Source: an uncultured Clostridium sp.
GTDB taxonomy: Bacteria; Bacillota; Clostridia; TANB77; CAG-508
Direction: 5' to 3'
Assembly: GCA_948471055.1 (NCBI GenBank)
Contig: CAOKQZ010000002.1
Location: 62,001-126,000, forward strand
Length of the DNA stretch: 64,000 bases
Below the pieces are notes generated by a model. It was not told where the DNA came from and did not search any database. It worked only from the letters and a program-made list of their open reading frames with translations. Position numbers and translations under genes: made by a program. Numbering within the stretch: the first letter of the stretch is position 1; each line of letters opens with the position of its first letter. Shown here in pieces: positions 19,894 to 29,736 of this stretch.

Positions 19894-21637
19894 ACATCTA
19901 ATTTAATATGCACATCACGAAGTTGTGCATGGCTTACTTTTCCGGGAGCTCCCATCATTAAGTCTTGAGCTTTGCTGTTTAGTGGGAATGCAATTACTTC
20001 ACGAATGGTGTTTTCTTCGGTTAATAACATAATCATACGGTCAATTCCTGGGGCAATTCCGGCATGTGGTGGGGCACCATATTGGAAAGCGGTATAAAGA
20101 GCACCGAATTTTTCTTGTAGTTGTTCTTTGGTGTAGCCAGCAATTTCAAAGGCTTTTTCCATAATGGTAATATCATGATTACGAACGGCACCAGAGGAAA
20201 GTTCAATTCCATTACATACAAGATCGTATTGGTAGGCTAGAATGTCTAATGGATTTTTGGTGTTTAGAGCTTCTAATCCTCCTTGTGGCATAGAAAATGG
20301 ATTATGGCTAAAGGTTAACTTTCCATCATCGCAAAGTTCGTACATTGGAAAGTCGATAATCCAAGAAAAACAAAATTTATCTTCGCAGGTTAAGTTTAAA
20401 CGGTTTCCAAGCTCGGTACGAATTTGACCAGCAAAAGAGTTTGCTCTTGCTTCTGTATCGGCAATAAAGAAAATAGTGTCATTTACTTTTAAATCGGCAA
20501 GTTTTAGTAATTCTTGTTTTAGGTCATCTGGTATAAATTTATCAATAGGTCCTTTATACGATAAATCATCTTCTACTTCTAAATAGCCAAGTCCCCCCAT
20601 ACCAATAGAGGTAGCAAACGAAAGCAATTTTTCATGAAATCCTTTTGACATATGCCCTTCTACTTTAATGGCGCGAACGGTTCGGTTATGGAAAGGTTTA
20701 AAACTGCATTTGGCAAAGAAATCCGTAACATCGATAATAATAAGTGGATTTCGTAAATCTGGTTTATCGGTTCCATAGTGTAACATGGCGTCTTTATAGG
20801 TAATGCGAGGGAAAGGATAATGTTCTATTTCTTTATTGGAAAAGGTTTTAAAGGTATTGTATATTACTGGTTCAATCGCAGTAAATACATCTTCTTGGTT
20901 AGCAAAACTCATTTCTATATCTAACTGATAAAATTCACCAGGAGCACGGTCAGCTCTTGCATCTTCATCACGAAAACAAGGAGCAATTTGAAAATATTTA
21001 TCAATTCCAGCCACCATTAACAATTGTTTAAACTGCTGAGGCGCTTGTGGAAGAGCATAAAACTTTCCGTGCATGCAATCGACTTGGCACTAAATAATCT
21101 CTTGCACCTTCTGGAGAAGAGCTTGTAAGAATGGGAGTTTGCACTTCTAAAAAACCTTGGTTTATCATTTGCGAACGTAAGAATTGCAAAATTTTGGCAC
21201 GTAAAATTAAATGATTTTTTTGTTTTTCGCTTCGCAAATCCAAATAACGATATTGCAAACGTAAATCCTCACGAACTTCTTGGTTTGCACTTATTTCAAA
21301 AGGCAAGTATTTCGTACGTTTTCCCAGTATTTTAATATCTTGAATAAAGACTTCTACCTCTCCTGTATCAATCGTTGGGTTATAAGTTTCCTCATCCCTT
21401 TTTCGTACGGTTCCAAATAAGGTAATGGTCGATTCAATTGGAATATGACTAGCAAATTCAACCAATTCATTATTTCCAGAAATAACGGCTTGTGTGACAC
21501 CATATTGGTCTCTCACATCTAAAAAAACGACACCTCCTAAATCACGAACGGCTCCGAAGCCATCCAGCAATACGGACTTCTTTTGAAACATCCGAAATTC
21601 TTAATTCTCCACAAGTATGTGTTCTATACTCGTTCAT
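19884..21637 (-). CDS. aspS: Aspartyl-tRNA synthetase (+1 recoding at 21556 and 21069)
   Basis: Class II synthetase charging tRNA-Asp, about 583 residues after correction. Start ATG at 21637 with GGAGG upstream: [20 protein letters not shown]. First extra C at 21556 after AGWL, where shifting gives [19 protein letters not shown] (OB-fold anticodon domain). Second at 21069 after SRLHA, where shifting gives [18 protein letters not shown], the class II motif 2 region leading into [10 protein letters not shown]. Later GIAPGIDRM is motif 3. Neither of the partial frames alone could make an active enzyme. An essential gene needing two recoding events argues that the shift is efficient. A bacterial-type insertion domain (GAD) is present. 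Confidence 0.95.
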
Positions 21638-21668
21638 AAACATTCCTCCTTTTTTAAAAGGGCAAAGT

Positions 21669-21895
21669 AATACAAAAAAAGCTTCCGTGCCCTACAAAGT
21701 GCAGGGACGAAAGCAACAGTTTCCGCGGTACCACCCAACTTAAAAAACTTTTAAAAAAAAGCTTTTTCACTCTATTTTACACTGCTCCAATGTGTTATTC
21801 CACTAGGTTCTCCAAAAAGGTTCTCAGCTAATCCTTTCTCTCTGTATCGTCACTTCTAATGGCTCAGGTCATCTTCATTACAATGCTATTTATTT
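21669..21895 (-). ncRNA. T-box leader controlling aspS
   Basis: On the minus strand the leader carries the T-box sequence GGGTGGTACCGCGGAAAC (plus positions 21719-21737), preceded by Stem I-like pairings and AGAGAGAAAGG, and followed by a terminator hairpin (21675-21705) with a T-rich tail. T-box leaders sense uncharged tRNA and let transcription continue when it accumulates. GAC triplets consistent with an Asp specifier are present, but I did not fold the RNA to fix which one is used. Confidence 0.9.
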
Positions 21896-21901
21896 CATAT
21901 T

Positions 21902-21930
21902 ATTTTACAAAGTATAAATAAAAATGTCAA
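21902..21930 (-). promoter_or_regulatory. Promoter of the aspS T-box transcript
   Basis: On the minus strand TTGACA (21930-21925), 17-base spacer, TAAAAT (21907-21902), placing transcription start near 21895. Confidence 0.75.
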
Positions 21931-22207
21931 GAGTTATACCAAAAATTCTGAAAATAAGTAAAATATGTTATGACATTTTCCTTTTGAATATCATTTATGA
22001 AAACTAGTATACATCAAAACAAGAAAAATCTCTTGTACAAAATGAGAAAGAAAGATATAATGATGACAAGCCCTATATGAATAATTCGTGCAAAAGAGTG
22101 AACTTGTATCATATGTGAGGTGTAAGAATAATATATACGAGTAAGTATAAACTAATGTCATAAACAAAAGAGATATGTACATACTACAAAAAGGAGGAAC
22201 GAAGGAA

Positions 22208-23440
22208 ATGAAAAAACAAGTAGAAGGAATTACCTTAATTGCACTTATCATTACAATTATTATATTACTTATTTTGGCGGGAATAACAATTGGGTTAGTA
22301 GTGGAAGATAATGGAATTATAATAAAAGCACAACAAGGGAAAAAAGACTATACAAAAGCACAATTAAAAGAAGAAATAGAATTAAAAATTGTAGATGATC
22401 AAACAGAAAAGATCGTTAAAGGGGAAGATTTTACATATAAAGATTTAGAACGATTATCAGAAATAGGGGTAGAGTTAGAAAATACGGACATACCAATGAT
22501 AGGAGAATATAAAGGGTATGGTGTAACAATAGATGAAAACTATGTGGTAACAATAGGAGATAAAGTAATAGGAGCAAAACCAACAATGACTTTAACGAAA
22601 AATACAGAAGAACCGGCAAATACGATAACAATAAAAGTTGAAGCAAGTATAGAAGAAGGAAATATCACTTTAATAACAAAACCAGATGGTACAACAACAA
22701 CAGAAACAGCATTCGATTATATAGTAACAGAAAATGGAGTATATTCATTTATTGCACAAGGAAGTAGTGGAAGAAGGACAGTTAAAAAAATAACGATAAA
22801 AAATGCAAAACCTAAAGAACCAATTATTGAAATAAGTGGTGGTGAATATTTGATATTATCAGTAGAAGCTAAGGTAGAAGAGAAAAAAGTAAAGATTACA
22901 TATGAAGAAAATGAAAATTTAAACCATTATTATAGCGAAGATAGAGGAACAACATGGCAAGAATACAAAGGAGAGTTTACTCCGAAAACTTCTTTAGTTA
23001 AAGCAAAAAGTGTACATAAGGAAAATGAAAATTGCTATACAGCATCTCAAAAAGCAACTATTGAAGGAGATGCATTAGGACCAGAAGTTTTAGATGGAGA
23101 TATAGGAACTGATTTTGGTTTTACATATCAACCAGGAGGAGGAACTTCATGGAGATTTTTACAGGTTGATCCATCTTGTTATGGTCGTAAATTTAATGTT
23201 ACTGCTTATTACGGTTCATGGAGCCATCATGGTTATGGATTTCAAGATGAAAATGGAGAATGGATAAACACTATAACAGCTGTTAATTTAAATGGTAATA
23301 ATGGTGATTGGTATGGAACATATGAAATAACAATACCAGAAGGAACAAAAAAGTTAGGATTTTTCTGTGATTGTAATAGTACTACTTGGCATGTTCATTA
23401 TAGTTGGATTCGTGAAGTTGCTTTAAAGGAAGATGATTAA
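22208..23440 (+). CDS. Pilin-like surface protein with Ig-like and C-terminal sandwich domains
   Basis: A 410-residue protein beginning MKKQVEGITLIALIITIIIL, a short basic start and a hydrophobic helix like the clostridial prepilin N-terminus also seen at 30950 and 61363. It then has a helical stretch (KGKKDYTKAQLKEEIELK), a region with Thr/Glu-rich beta strands and repeated YSFI-type Ig-like turns, and a C-terminal Trp/Tyr-rich beta domain (TSWRFLQVDPSCYGRKF, CDCNSTTWHVHYSWIRE). The ATG at 22208 is chosen for the AAGGAGG and GAAGGA sites upstream. It is likely a minor pilin or pilus-tip adhesin processed by the PilD encoded at 31275; the ligand is unknown. Confidence 0.65.
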   Translation: MKKQVEGITLIALIITIIILLILAGITIGLVVEDNGIIIKAQQGKKDYTKAQLKEEIELKIVDDQTEKIVKGEDFTYKDLERLSEIGVELENTDIPMIGEYKGYGVTIDENYVVTIGDKVIGAKPTMTLTKNTEEPANTITIKVEASIEEGNITLITKPDGTTTTETAFDYIVTENGVYSFIAQGSSGRRTVKKITIKNAKPKEPIIEISGGEYLILSVEAKVEEKKVKITYEENENLNHYYSEDRGTTWQEYKGEFTPKTSLVKAKSVHKENENCYTASQKATIEGDALGPEVLDGDIGTDFGFTYQPGGGTSWRFLQVDPSCYGRKFNVTAYYGSWSHHGYGFQDENGEWINTITAVNLNGNNGDWYGTYEITIPEGTKKLGFFCDCNSTTWHVHYSWIREVALKEDD

Positions 23441-23498
23441 ATTGTAGGAAAGATCTTAAATTATAGCATGAAGATTATTAAGAGGAGAAAGAGACAGT

Positions 23499-23528
23499 AA
23501 AATAACGGGCTGTTTGTCCCGTTATTTT
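23499..23528. terminator. Bidirectional terminator
   Basis: Stem AAAATAACGGG/CCCGTTATTTT with an 8-base loop, serving the pilin-like gene and the convergent spoVAE; the corrected spoVAE stop overlaps its right arm. Confidence 0.85.
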
Positions 23529-23914
23529 ATTGTTTTTTCATTTTTGGCTTTGATATAAGCGAGGCTAAATATCCGGAAGAAAATGGCAGCAGCAATACCG
23601 CCTGCAGCGGCTTTGGTTCCGCCAATAAAGGCACCGATAAAGCCGGATTTGCTTACTTCTTCTATGGCTCCTTTGGCTAGATTGTTTCCAAAACCGGTTA
23701 AAGGAACAGTTGCGCCACAACCGGCAAAATCTACTAAGTGTTGGTAGATGCCTAAGCCTCCTAATACAGCCCCCGTGGTTACAAAGATAACTAAAATTCT
23801 TGCAGGAGTTAGTTTGGTTTTATCAATTAAGATTTGCCCAATAATACAAATAAGTCCTCCTACCACAAAACAACGAAGTATTTGCATCCAGTCGATACTA
23901 TTAAAAAATTCCAT
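23527..23914 (-). CDS. spoVAE: SpoVAE (SpoVAEb) spore membrane protein (+1 recoding at 23575)
   Basis: Membrane component of the SpoVA channel that loads dipicolinic acid into the forespore and releases it in germination. About 128 residues with several hydrophobic segments and the family pattern GGLICIIGQILID, LVDFAGCGATVPLTGFGN and GFIGAFIGG. Near the C-terminus an extra C at 23575 precedes GGA. Unshifted, the protein ends AIFFRIFSLAYIKAK (stop at 23522); shifted, it ends AIFFGYLASLISKPKMKKQ, which matches the FG..A.I.KPK ending I recall for Bacillus SpoVAEb. The unshifted ORF is nearly the same length, so this site would escape ordinary frameshift screens. Confidence 0.88.
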
Positions 23915-23925
23915 TTTGCCACCTC

Positions 23926-24932
23926 CTAGAGTTCAATTGCTATGGCATGAGCAATTCCGGGGATGGATTCACCTTGTTGTGAGGTAGTGGAATTGGTTAG
24001 GGCACCAGTTGCCATAAGCAAGATTTTTTTATATTTCTTTTGTTGTAACATTTTAAATAAATAACCAGAAAAAACGGTTCCACAACAGGCACAACCACTT
24101 CCACCTGCATGAGTATCTTGTTTTTCTTTATCAAAAATTAAAACACCACAATCATTGTAATTGGATTTAATATTATATCCTTTTGTTTCCGCCATTTCGA
24201 TTAAAATTTCTTTTCCAACATGTCCTAAATCGCCGGTAATAATGGCATCATAATAACTAGGGGAGCGACCTGTGTCTTTGAAATGGGCAAGAAGGGTATC
24301 TAATGCTGCAGGTGCCATAGCTGCTCCCATGTTGTTCGCATCTTTAATTCCCATATCCACAATTTTTCCGAGGGGTAATATGCGTAATGTATGGACCCAT
24401 TCCATCTTTGGCTACAATGGCAGCACCACTTCCAGTAACAGTCCACTGTGATGTTGGTGGACGTTGGTTTCCTAGTTCTAGAGGGAAACGGAATTGTTTT
24501 TCTGCACTACAAAAATGGCTAGATGCAGCACAAATGGCATAATTTCCGAGCGCCTCCTTCTAAGAAAACACTTCCCATACATAAGGCTTCTACAAAAGTG
24601 GAGCAAGCTCCAAAAATACCAAAAAAAGGTAAGTTTAGTTCACGTAGACCAAAACTAGAAGAAATACATTGGTTCAGTAAATCACCAGCAAAACAATAAT
24701 CGATTTTTTCGCTAGGAATACCGGATTTGGCGACTACCATATTTACGGTTTCTTTTATAATTTTGCTTTCTGCTTTTTCCCAGGTTTTTTCACCCCAAAA
24801 CTCATCTTCTAAGCATTGGTCAAAATAACTTGCAAGAGGTCCATCAGATTCCTTAGGACCTACAATAGAGGCTGTTTGCAAAATAGTAGGTGGGGTATCA
24901 AATTTAACAGTTTGTTTTCCAATTTTTTGCAT
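23926..24932 (-). CDS. spoVAD: SpoVAD (+1 recoding at 24548 and 24370)
   Basis: Thiolase-fold SpoVA protein that binds dipicolinic acid during sporulation; about 334 residues when corrected. N-terminal MQKIGKQTVKFDTPPTILQTASIVG and the middle FGACSTFVEALCMGS are typical. Extra C at 24548: unshifted EGGARKLCHLCCI, shifted EGGAGNYAICAASSHFCSAEKQFRF. Extra C at 24370: before it PYITHITP, shifted continuation GKIVDMGIKDANNMGAAMAPAA. The rest (GDLGHVGKEILIEM, AGGSGCACCGTVF) is conserved. Both sites fall between modules of the thiolase fold. It lies 11 bases before spoVAE in the spoVA operon. Confidence 0.94.
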
Positions 24933-24947
24933 ATTGAAATCTCCTTT

Positions 24948-25412
24948 CTACACAAGGGTAATGGATTGTGTATTAAAAATAAGATATAAAATACCAACCA
25001 CAATGGAAGCAGAAATACCAAAAACAAGAACAGGTCCTGCTACGGTAAACATTTTTCCACCGACTCCCATAACGTATCCTTCGGATTTGTATTCCATTGC
25101 TGGTGATACGATAGAGTTTGCAAAACCAGTAATAGGAATAAGAGAGCCAGCTCCTGCAAATTTTCCAATACGATTAAATAGGTTTAAGCCTGTTAAAAAG
25201 GCACTAATTCCAATTAAAATAATGGAAACAATGGTATTTGACATTTGGATATCCATGCCACGGTATTTGCAATAATTAAAGATGATTTGACCAATGGAAC
25301 AAATAAGGCCACCTACCCAAAAGGCATTAAAACAGTTCTTTAAGATAGGGGAATTTGGCGATTTTTGGTCAACATAGGTTTGGTAATCTTTTTTGGTTTC
25401 AATTGGTTTCAT
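24948..25412 (-). CDS. spoVAC: SpoVAC spore membrane protein
   Basis: 154 residues, with about four to five hydrophobic segments; a mechanosensitive channel subunit for dipicolinic acid movement. Typical motifs are AFWVGGLICSIGQ, GKFAGAGSLIPITGFANSIVSPAMEYKSEGYVMGVGGKMF and the C-terminal GPVLVFGI helix. The ATG at 25412 is preferred over an upstream one because AAGGAGG lies just before it and the longer form overlaps the dodecin gene. No CGG site occurs. Confidence 0.94.
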   Translation of the reverse strand: MKPIETKKDYQTYVDQKSPNSPILKNCFNAFWVGGLICSIGQIIFNYCKYRGMDIQMSNTIVSIILIGISAFLTGLNLFNRIGKFAGAGSLIPITGFANSIVSPAMEYKSEGYVMGVGGKMFTVAGPVLVFGISASIVVGILYLIFNTQSITLV

Positions 25413-25425
25413 TATTATTCCTCCT

Positions 25426-25638
25426 TTAGTCTCTGTCTCGTTCAATGGTAAAGCTTAAATCTAAATCAACTAAATATTCTGATATTTTCTTTCCATTGAT
25501 TTTTGCAGTTTGGTTTAAAATGGTAACACTAGTAATATAATCAATGGTTTTTGTTGCTTCATTAATTGTTTGCACAATAGCATCCTTCCAAGAAATTTCA
25601 GATGTTCCAGTTACTTTTAAGTGTTTTTCAACGCTCAT
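25426..25638 (-). CDS. Dodecin-like flavin-binding protein
   Basis: 70 residues matching the dodecin pattern: VEKHLKVTGTSEISWKDAIVQTINEATKTI, then VTILNQTAKINGKKISEYLVDLDLSFTIE. Dodecins form hollow dodecamers that bind flavins or other cofactors. GGAGG lies upstream of the ATG. It is the first gene of the spoVA group, 13 bases before spoVAC, so it is probably expressed with it in the forespore. Confidence 0.85.
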   Translation of the reverse strand: MSVEKHLKVTGTSEISWKDAIVQTINEATKTIDYITSVTILNQTAKINGKKISEYLVDLDLSFTIERDRD

Positions 25639-25726
25639 TTATTATCAACCTCCGTTTTTATAGTTTAGTGGTAGCATTTCCAAAAAAAACAATTTTATGC
25701 AATTTTTTAAAATAAAAATAAAAACA

Positions 25727-25754
25727 GACTAAAGCTTATAAAAAGACTTTAGTC
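25727..25754 (-). terminator. Terminator after the 42-residue ORF
   Basis: Stem GACTAAAG/CTTTAGTC with a loop; on the minus strand it is followed by TGTTTTTATTTTTATTTT. The hairpin lies 19 bases beyond the ORF stop. Confidence 0.8.
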
Positions 25755-25772
25755 CGTTTTCGTTTTAGGTGC

Positions 25773-25901
25773 CTACATCATTCCTGCACGGAATTCCTCA
25801 GAATTGTAAAAATCAACCCGATCGTCGTCGAGTATTGAATCCTGAGGAACTCCAGGAATAATCGTTGGTCTGTTGTTTTCTTTCTTCATGTTATGTTCCA
25901 T
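25773..25901 (-). CDS. 42-residue protein of unknown function with an in-frame CGG
   Basis: MEHNMKKENNRPTIIPGVPQ followed by an acidic stretch and VDFYNSEEFRAGMM. AGAAAGG precedes the ATG and a terminator follows, so a short gene is credible. Codon 28 is CGG (25820-25818), preceded by GAT. In the normal frame it gives DDDRVDF; a +1 shift would give a 14-residue alternative tail. I recognise no family. It lies upstream of the spoVA group on the same strand with its own terminator. Confidence 0.45.
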   Translation of the reverse strand: MEHNMKKENNRPTIIPGVPQDSILDDDRVDFYNSEEFRAGMM

Positions 25902-26025
25902 TACCTTTCTGTCATATGACTGCTACCAATTGATTAACATAAAGATTATAACACAAAAAATGGAAAAAAAGCAAGAAAAATCGTACGACAAACTTCGACA
26001 GGTACTACTGTTTAGTTTGAATGGC

Positions 26026-26103
26026 TTTAAGAACCCCCAGCCGCTCCGCGGCAGCCCCCTTGTTAAAGGGGCTTTTCTGTAAGGTCTCCGAGGTTTGTAT
26101 GCA
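26026..26103 (-). repeat. Dispersed two-hairpin repeat, copy 4
   Basis: Minus orientation: GAACCCCCAGCCGC-TCC-GCGGCAGCCCCC then TTGTTAAAGGGGC and an extended flank to TTTGTATGCAA that mirrors the left flank of copies 3 and 5. Confidence 0.85.
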
Positions 26104-26171
26104 ATAAGTATGTACGAAATGATAAAAATAGTATTAAAGATATGGTAATATACAAATATATTGAATTTTGC

Positions 26172-26246
26172 TAACCTTACGAAGCGTTGCAAGAAAGCCC
26201 CTTTAACAAGGGGGCTGTCAGCGAAGCTGACTGGGGGTTCTTAAAA
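26172..26246 (+). repeat. Dispersed two-hairpin repeat, copy 5
   Basis: Plus orientation: ACCTTACGAAGCGTTGCAAG flank, GCCCCTTTAACAAGGGGGC, GTCAGC-GAA-GCTGAC, GGGGGTTCTTAAAAG. It faces copy 4 with about 70 bases between, forming a large inverted pair just upstream of rsmB. Confidence 0.88.
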
Positions 26247-26268
26247 GATATGCTACGAAAATACGAAT

Positions 26269-26297
26269 TTGTACAATTCATATTTGAATGATATAAT
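26269..26297 (+). promoter_or_regulatory. Promoter of rsmB
   Basis: TTGTAC (26269-26274), 17-base spacer, TATAAT (26292-26297), 28 bases before the start. Confidence 0.65.
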
Positions 26298-26324
26298 AGG
26301 AAAAAAGAAAAAGGAGCATAAACC

Positions 26325-27735
26325 ATGAAATTAGATGTAGCAAGGGAGTCGGCTTTAAAAATCTTATATAAGATTGAAGAAGAAAATGGATATTCTAATT
26401 TGGTGTTAGATGAATATCTAGAAAAAAATAGAGAAAAACTAAGTATAAAGGATGTCAATTTTATTTCTGAAATTGTGTATGGTGTGATTACTTGGAAGCT
26501 AACCATTGATACCATACTTACCAAACATTCTAAGATTAAAATTAATAAGATTTCGAAATGGGTAAGAATGATTTTGCGTATTGGTATTTATCAAATTGTA
26601 TTTTTGGATAAGGTTCCCAAAAGTGCAGCAGTAAACGAATGTGTTAATTTATGTAAGAAATATGGTTATAAATCCGTAAATTTTGTTAATGCCATTCTTC
26701 GCAAAGTCCAAAAGACTGATTATGAAGAATTATCGAAAATGGAAGATGAGGTAGAACGAATTTCAAAAATGTATTCTATGCCAATTTGGATTGTAGAAAA
26801 GCTATTACACGAATATGGTTCCCAAAAGACGGAAGAAATATGTATGTATTCTAATCAAAGACCAAAAATGACAATCCGTGTAAATTCATTAAGGACAACA
26901 GTAGAGGAAGTAAAAGTAAAGTTAGAAGAAAGGAAAATAGAATACGAAGAGACAGAACTTCAAAATTTTTTACATTTAAAGAAAATAAAAGGGGTTGCAA
27001 ACCTAGATTTGTTTAAAGAGGGGTTCTTTACCATTCAAGACGAAGGAGCAGGCCAAATTGGTTATATGGTAAATCCAAAAGAAAATGAAACGGTACTAGA
27101 TGCTTGTAGTGCACCACGGAGGAAAAACGACTCATTTAGCAGAACTCATGAAGAATACAGGAAAGATTGAGGCATGGGACCTTCATGTAAACCGTGTAAA
27201 ATTAGTGGAAGAAAATGCCAAAAGATTAGGAATTTTGATGATTACTACAAAACAAAAAGATGCTTTACAATATGAAGAAAAGTATAAAGAAAAATTTGAT
27301 AAGATTTTACTAGATGTTCCTTGTATGGGACTAGGCGTTCTAAAAAGAAAACCAGATATTAAATGGAAAAAAACAAAAGAAGAATTAGAAGATATTGTAA
27401 AAGTACAAAAACAAATACTAGAAGTATGTAGCAAATATTTAAAAAGCGAAGGAGAATTAGTATATTCCACTTGTAGTATTTTAAAAGAAGAAAATGAAAA
27501 TATAGTAAAAGAATTCATAAAAGAAAAGGAAAAGCAAAGAAAAGAGTTTATTAAAGAAAAGATTATTAAAATGAGCAAAGAAAAAATTAGATGTATGATT
27601 CCTAAGAAGAGTTCTACTTATAAGCCTAAGCAAGAGAAAAATACAAACAAAGAATTTAACATTTTGGAACAAAAAACGATTTTACCAAATGAAAATACGG
27701 ATGGATTTTATATGTGCAAATTAAAAAAATGGTAA
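26325..27735 (+). CDS. rsmB: RsmB 16S rRNA m5C967 methyltransferase (+1 recoding at 27117)
   Basis: About 469 residues: an N-terminal NusB-like RNA-binding domain (residues 1-145, ESALKILYKIEEENGYSNLVLDEYL) and a SAM-dependent methyltransferase domain. The conserved SAM motif DACSAPGGKTTHLAELM is broken by an extra C at 27117: unshifted the protein ends with RRKNDSFSRTHEEYRKD at 27170, shifted it continues GGKTTHLAEL into the SAM-binding Glu/Asp strand. The catalytic motifs LDVPCMGLGVLKRKPDIKW (PC) and VYSTCSILKEENE (TCS) follow. A long lysine-rich tail is present. The ATG at 26325 follows AAAAGGAGC. Confidence 0.94.
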
Positions 27736-28081
27736 AAACAAGGGGAGAGTATGTAGAATAAACCAAAAAACAATCACAAAGATTGAGAATAGACGGATAT
27801 TTCAACTTAAAATAAGAAAATATAAATTGTAAAAACATATAAGTTAAGATATATTACAAATATATTACATTTACATGACAATTCATAAAATACTATTGAC
27901 TTTTGAGGGAAAACATATAAAATAACAATATAGTGTTTGGTTCGACACATGAAAATTACGATTTCATGGAAATGCAATTGATAAAAAAGAAAAAAATGTA
28001 ATTTTTGGATGAAAATTTACGTATGAAATCATAAAAAATGTAAAAGATAAAAGTGTAAAATAAATAACAAAGGAGAAAAAA
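27736..28081. other. Intergenic region before the pilus operon
   Basis: 346 A/T-rich bases with no credible ORF. A promoter TTGACT (27896-27901), 16-base spacer, TAAAAT (27918-27923) points to the pilus operon, giving a leader of about 150 bases. A short hairpin CATGAAA/TTTCATG lies near 27949-27970. I saw no c-di-GMP riboswitch core, although such elements often control clostridial pili. Confidence 0.55.
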
Positions 28082-29722
28082 ATGTCAACTTGTTTAGGTT
28101 TATATGTTGAAAATAATGTAATTAAATATGCCAAAGTATCCAAAGATAATGACAATATAAAAATTGACTCCTTTGGTATTAAATTTTATGACAAATTAAA
28201 TGAAGCAATCAAGCAAGTCATTGAAGAAACTTATAGTTATAAAACACCAATTAGTATTAACTTATCCAATGAGCAATATAACTATTTTTATCTATTTAGT
28301 TTGTTAAACAAAAAAGATATGCAAAATGTAGTCAATACGGAATTTGAATCCATTTGCTATGATAATAGTGTTAATAAAGATGCCTTTGAAACGCGTTATG
28401 TATTAGTAAATGATCTAGAAGATAAAGAAAAAGTAAAAGCAATCCATGTATCAGCAAATAAAGCGGATATTGCAAAAAAAGAACAACAACTAGAAGGGTA
28501 TCGAATTGCTTCTGAAACACCAATAGGGACATCGATTGCAAACCTAATTGACGATAAAATAAACGAGAATGTTTTAATTGTAAACATTGAGGAAAAAACA
28601 ACAATAACTACAATTGTAGATAAAAAAATACTAAATATTGAAACAATAGAAGATGGTGCTGCTCAAATCTTATCTAATATTAGTGTAAAAGAAAATTCTT
28701 ATTCAAAAGCATATGAAATATGTAAAAATTCTACAATTTATACACAGGAAGGAAAAGACTTACAATATGAAGAAAATGAATATCTTGATGATATTATGCC
28801 AACCTTATATAATATTGTCACAAGTGTTCGTAAAGTAGTAGATCAAAGTTTAAATAGGATTGATAAGATTTACTTGACTGGTACTGCATCCGTTATTAAT
28901 AACATTGATATTTATTTCCAAGAATATTTAAAAGATATTAAGTGTGAAATTCTAAAGCCATATTTTATTAATAATATTCAAACCAAAATAAACGTGAAAG
29001 ATTATATAGAAGTAAATTCAGCAATTGCACTTGCACTAGATGGAGTAGGACAAGGGCTAAAAGGATTAAACTTTAAAAAAGAAACATTGATGGACAAATT
29101 ACCAGAATGGCTAACAATGGATGTTGGTGGAAAAAGTGGAAAAACATCAAAATTAGCAAGCAAACTAAACATTCGATTGGATATGAATTTTAATGAAAAA
29201 TTAACAGCGGGGGAAATCGGGTTAATTCGAATTGCAGTAGGAATCTTAATGTTAATTCTTATTTATAGTGGAATTAGTATGTTTTTAAATAAAGAAATAC
29301 AAAATAAAAACGATGAAATTCAAAAAGCGACCCAGGAGGTAAATACACAAATTGCAAAAATCAATACCGATACGACACAACTACGAAACAATACGAGCAA
29401 ATATAAAAGTATGATACAAAGATTAGAAGATTTAACTTCAAAAACACAAGAGAAAAACCGAAGAAAAAATGCCATTCCAACCCTATTAAATCAAATTATG
29501 TATGTCATACCAAAAGGAGTACAAATTACCTCCATTCAAAATACATCAGGTGATACCATCGTAATTAATGCACAATCTTATAATTATGAACAATTAGGAT
29601 ATTTCAAGGCTAAAATTAAAGAAGATGATATATTACTAAATGTGGTATCCAATAGTGGAGAAAGGCAAGGACAAACTGGTTTAATTAAAACAGTAATTGA
29701 AGGAAGTTTGCCAATTGGGTAA
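28082..29722 (+). CDS. PilM-PilN fusion of the type IV pilus inner-membrane platform
   Basis: A 546-residue protein. Residues 1-330 are an actin-like PilM domain (LGLYVENNVIKYAKVS, IVNIEEKTTITTIVDKK, IYLTGTASVINNID, AIALALDGV). After a basic linker, one membrane segment (IRIAVGILMLILIYSGISMFL, about residues 385-405), a coiled coil and a small PilN-like domain (NAIPTLLNQIMYVIPKGVQITSIQNTSGDTIVINAQS) follow. In most systems PilM and PilN are separate proteins that bind each other, so fusion is consistent with their known contact. The ATG follows AAAGGAGAA. First gene of the pilus operon. Confidence 0.8.
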   Translation: MSTCLGLYVENNVIKYAKVSKDNDNIKIDSFGIKFYDKLNEAIKQVIEETYSYKTPISINLSNEQYNYFYLFSLLNKKDMQNVVNTEFESICYDNSVNKDAFETRYVLVNDLEDKEKVKAIHVSANKADIAKKEQQLEGYRIASETPIGTSIANLIDDKINENVLIVNIEEKTTITTIVDKKILNIETIEDGAAQILSNISVKENSYSKAYEICKNSTIYTQEGKDLQYEENEYLDDIMPTLYNIVTSVRKVVDQSLNRIDKIYLTGTASVINNIDIYFQEYLKDIKCEILKPYFINNIQTKINVKDYIEVNSAIALALDGVGQGLKGLNFKKETLMDKLPEWLTMDVGGKSGKTSKLASKLNIRLDMNFNEKLTAGEIGLIRIAVGILMLILIYSGISMFLNKEIQNKNDEIQKATQEVNTQIAKINTDTTQLRNNTSKYKSMIQRLEDLTSKTQEKNRRKNAIPTLLNQIMYVIPKGVQITSIQNTSGDTIVINAQSYNYEQLGYFKAKIKEDDILLNVVSNSGERQGQTGLIKTVIEGSLPIG

Positions 29723-29736
29723 AGGAGACTAAAAAT

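Noticed and set aside
27736-28081. c-di-GMP riboswitch ahead of the pilus operon
   Set aside because: Expected by analogy with other clostridial pili, but I could not find a conserved GEMM core in this leader.
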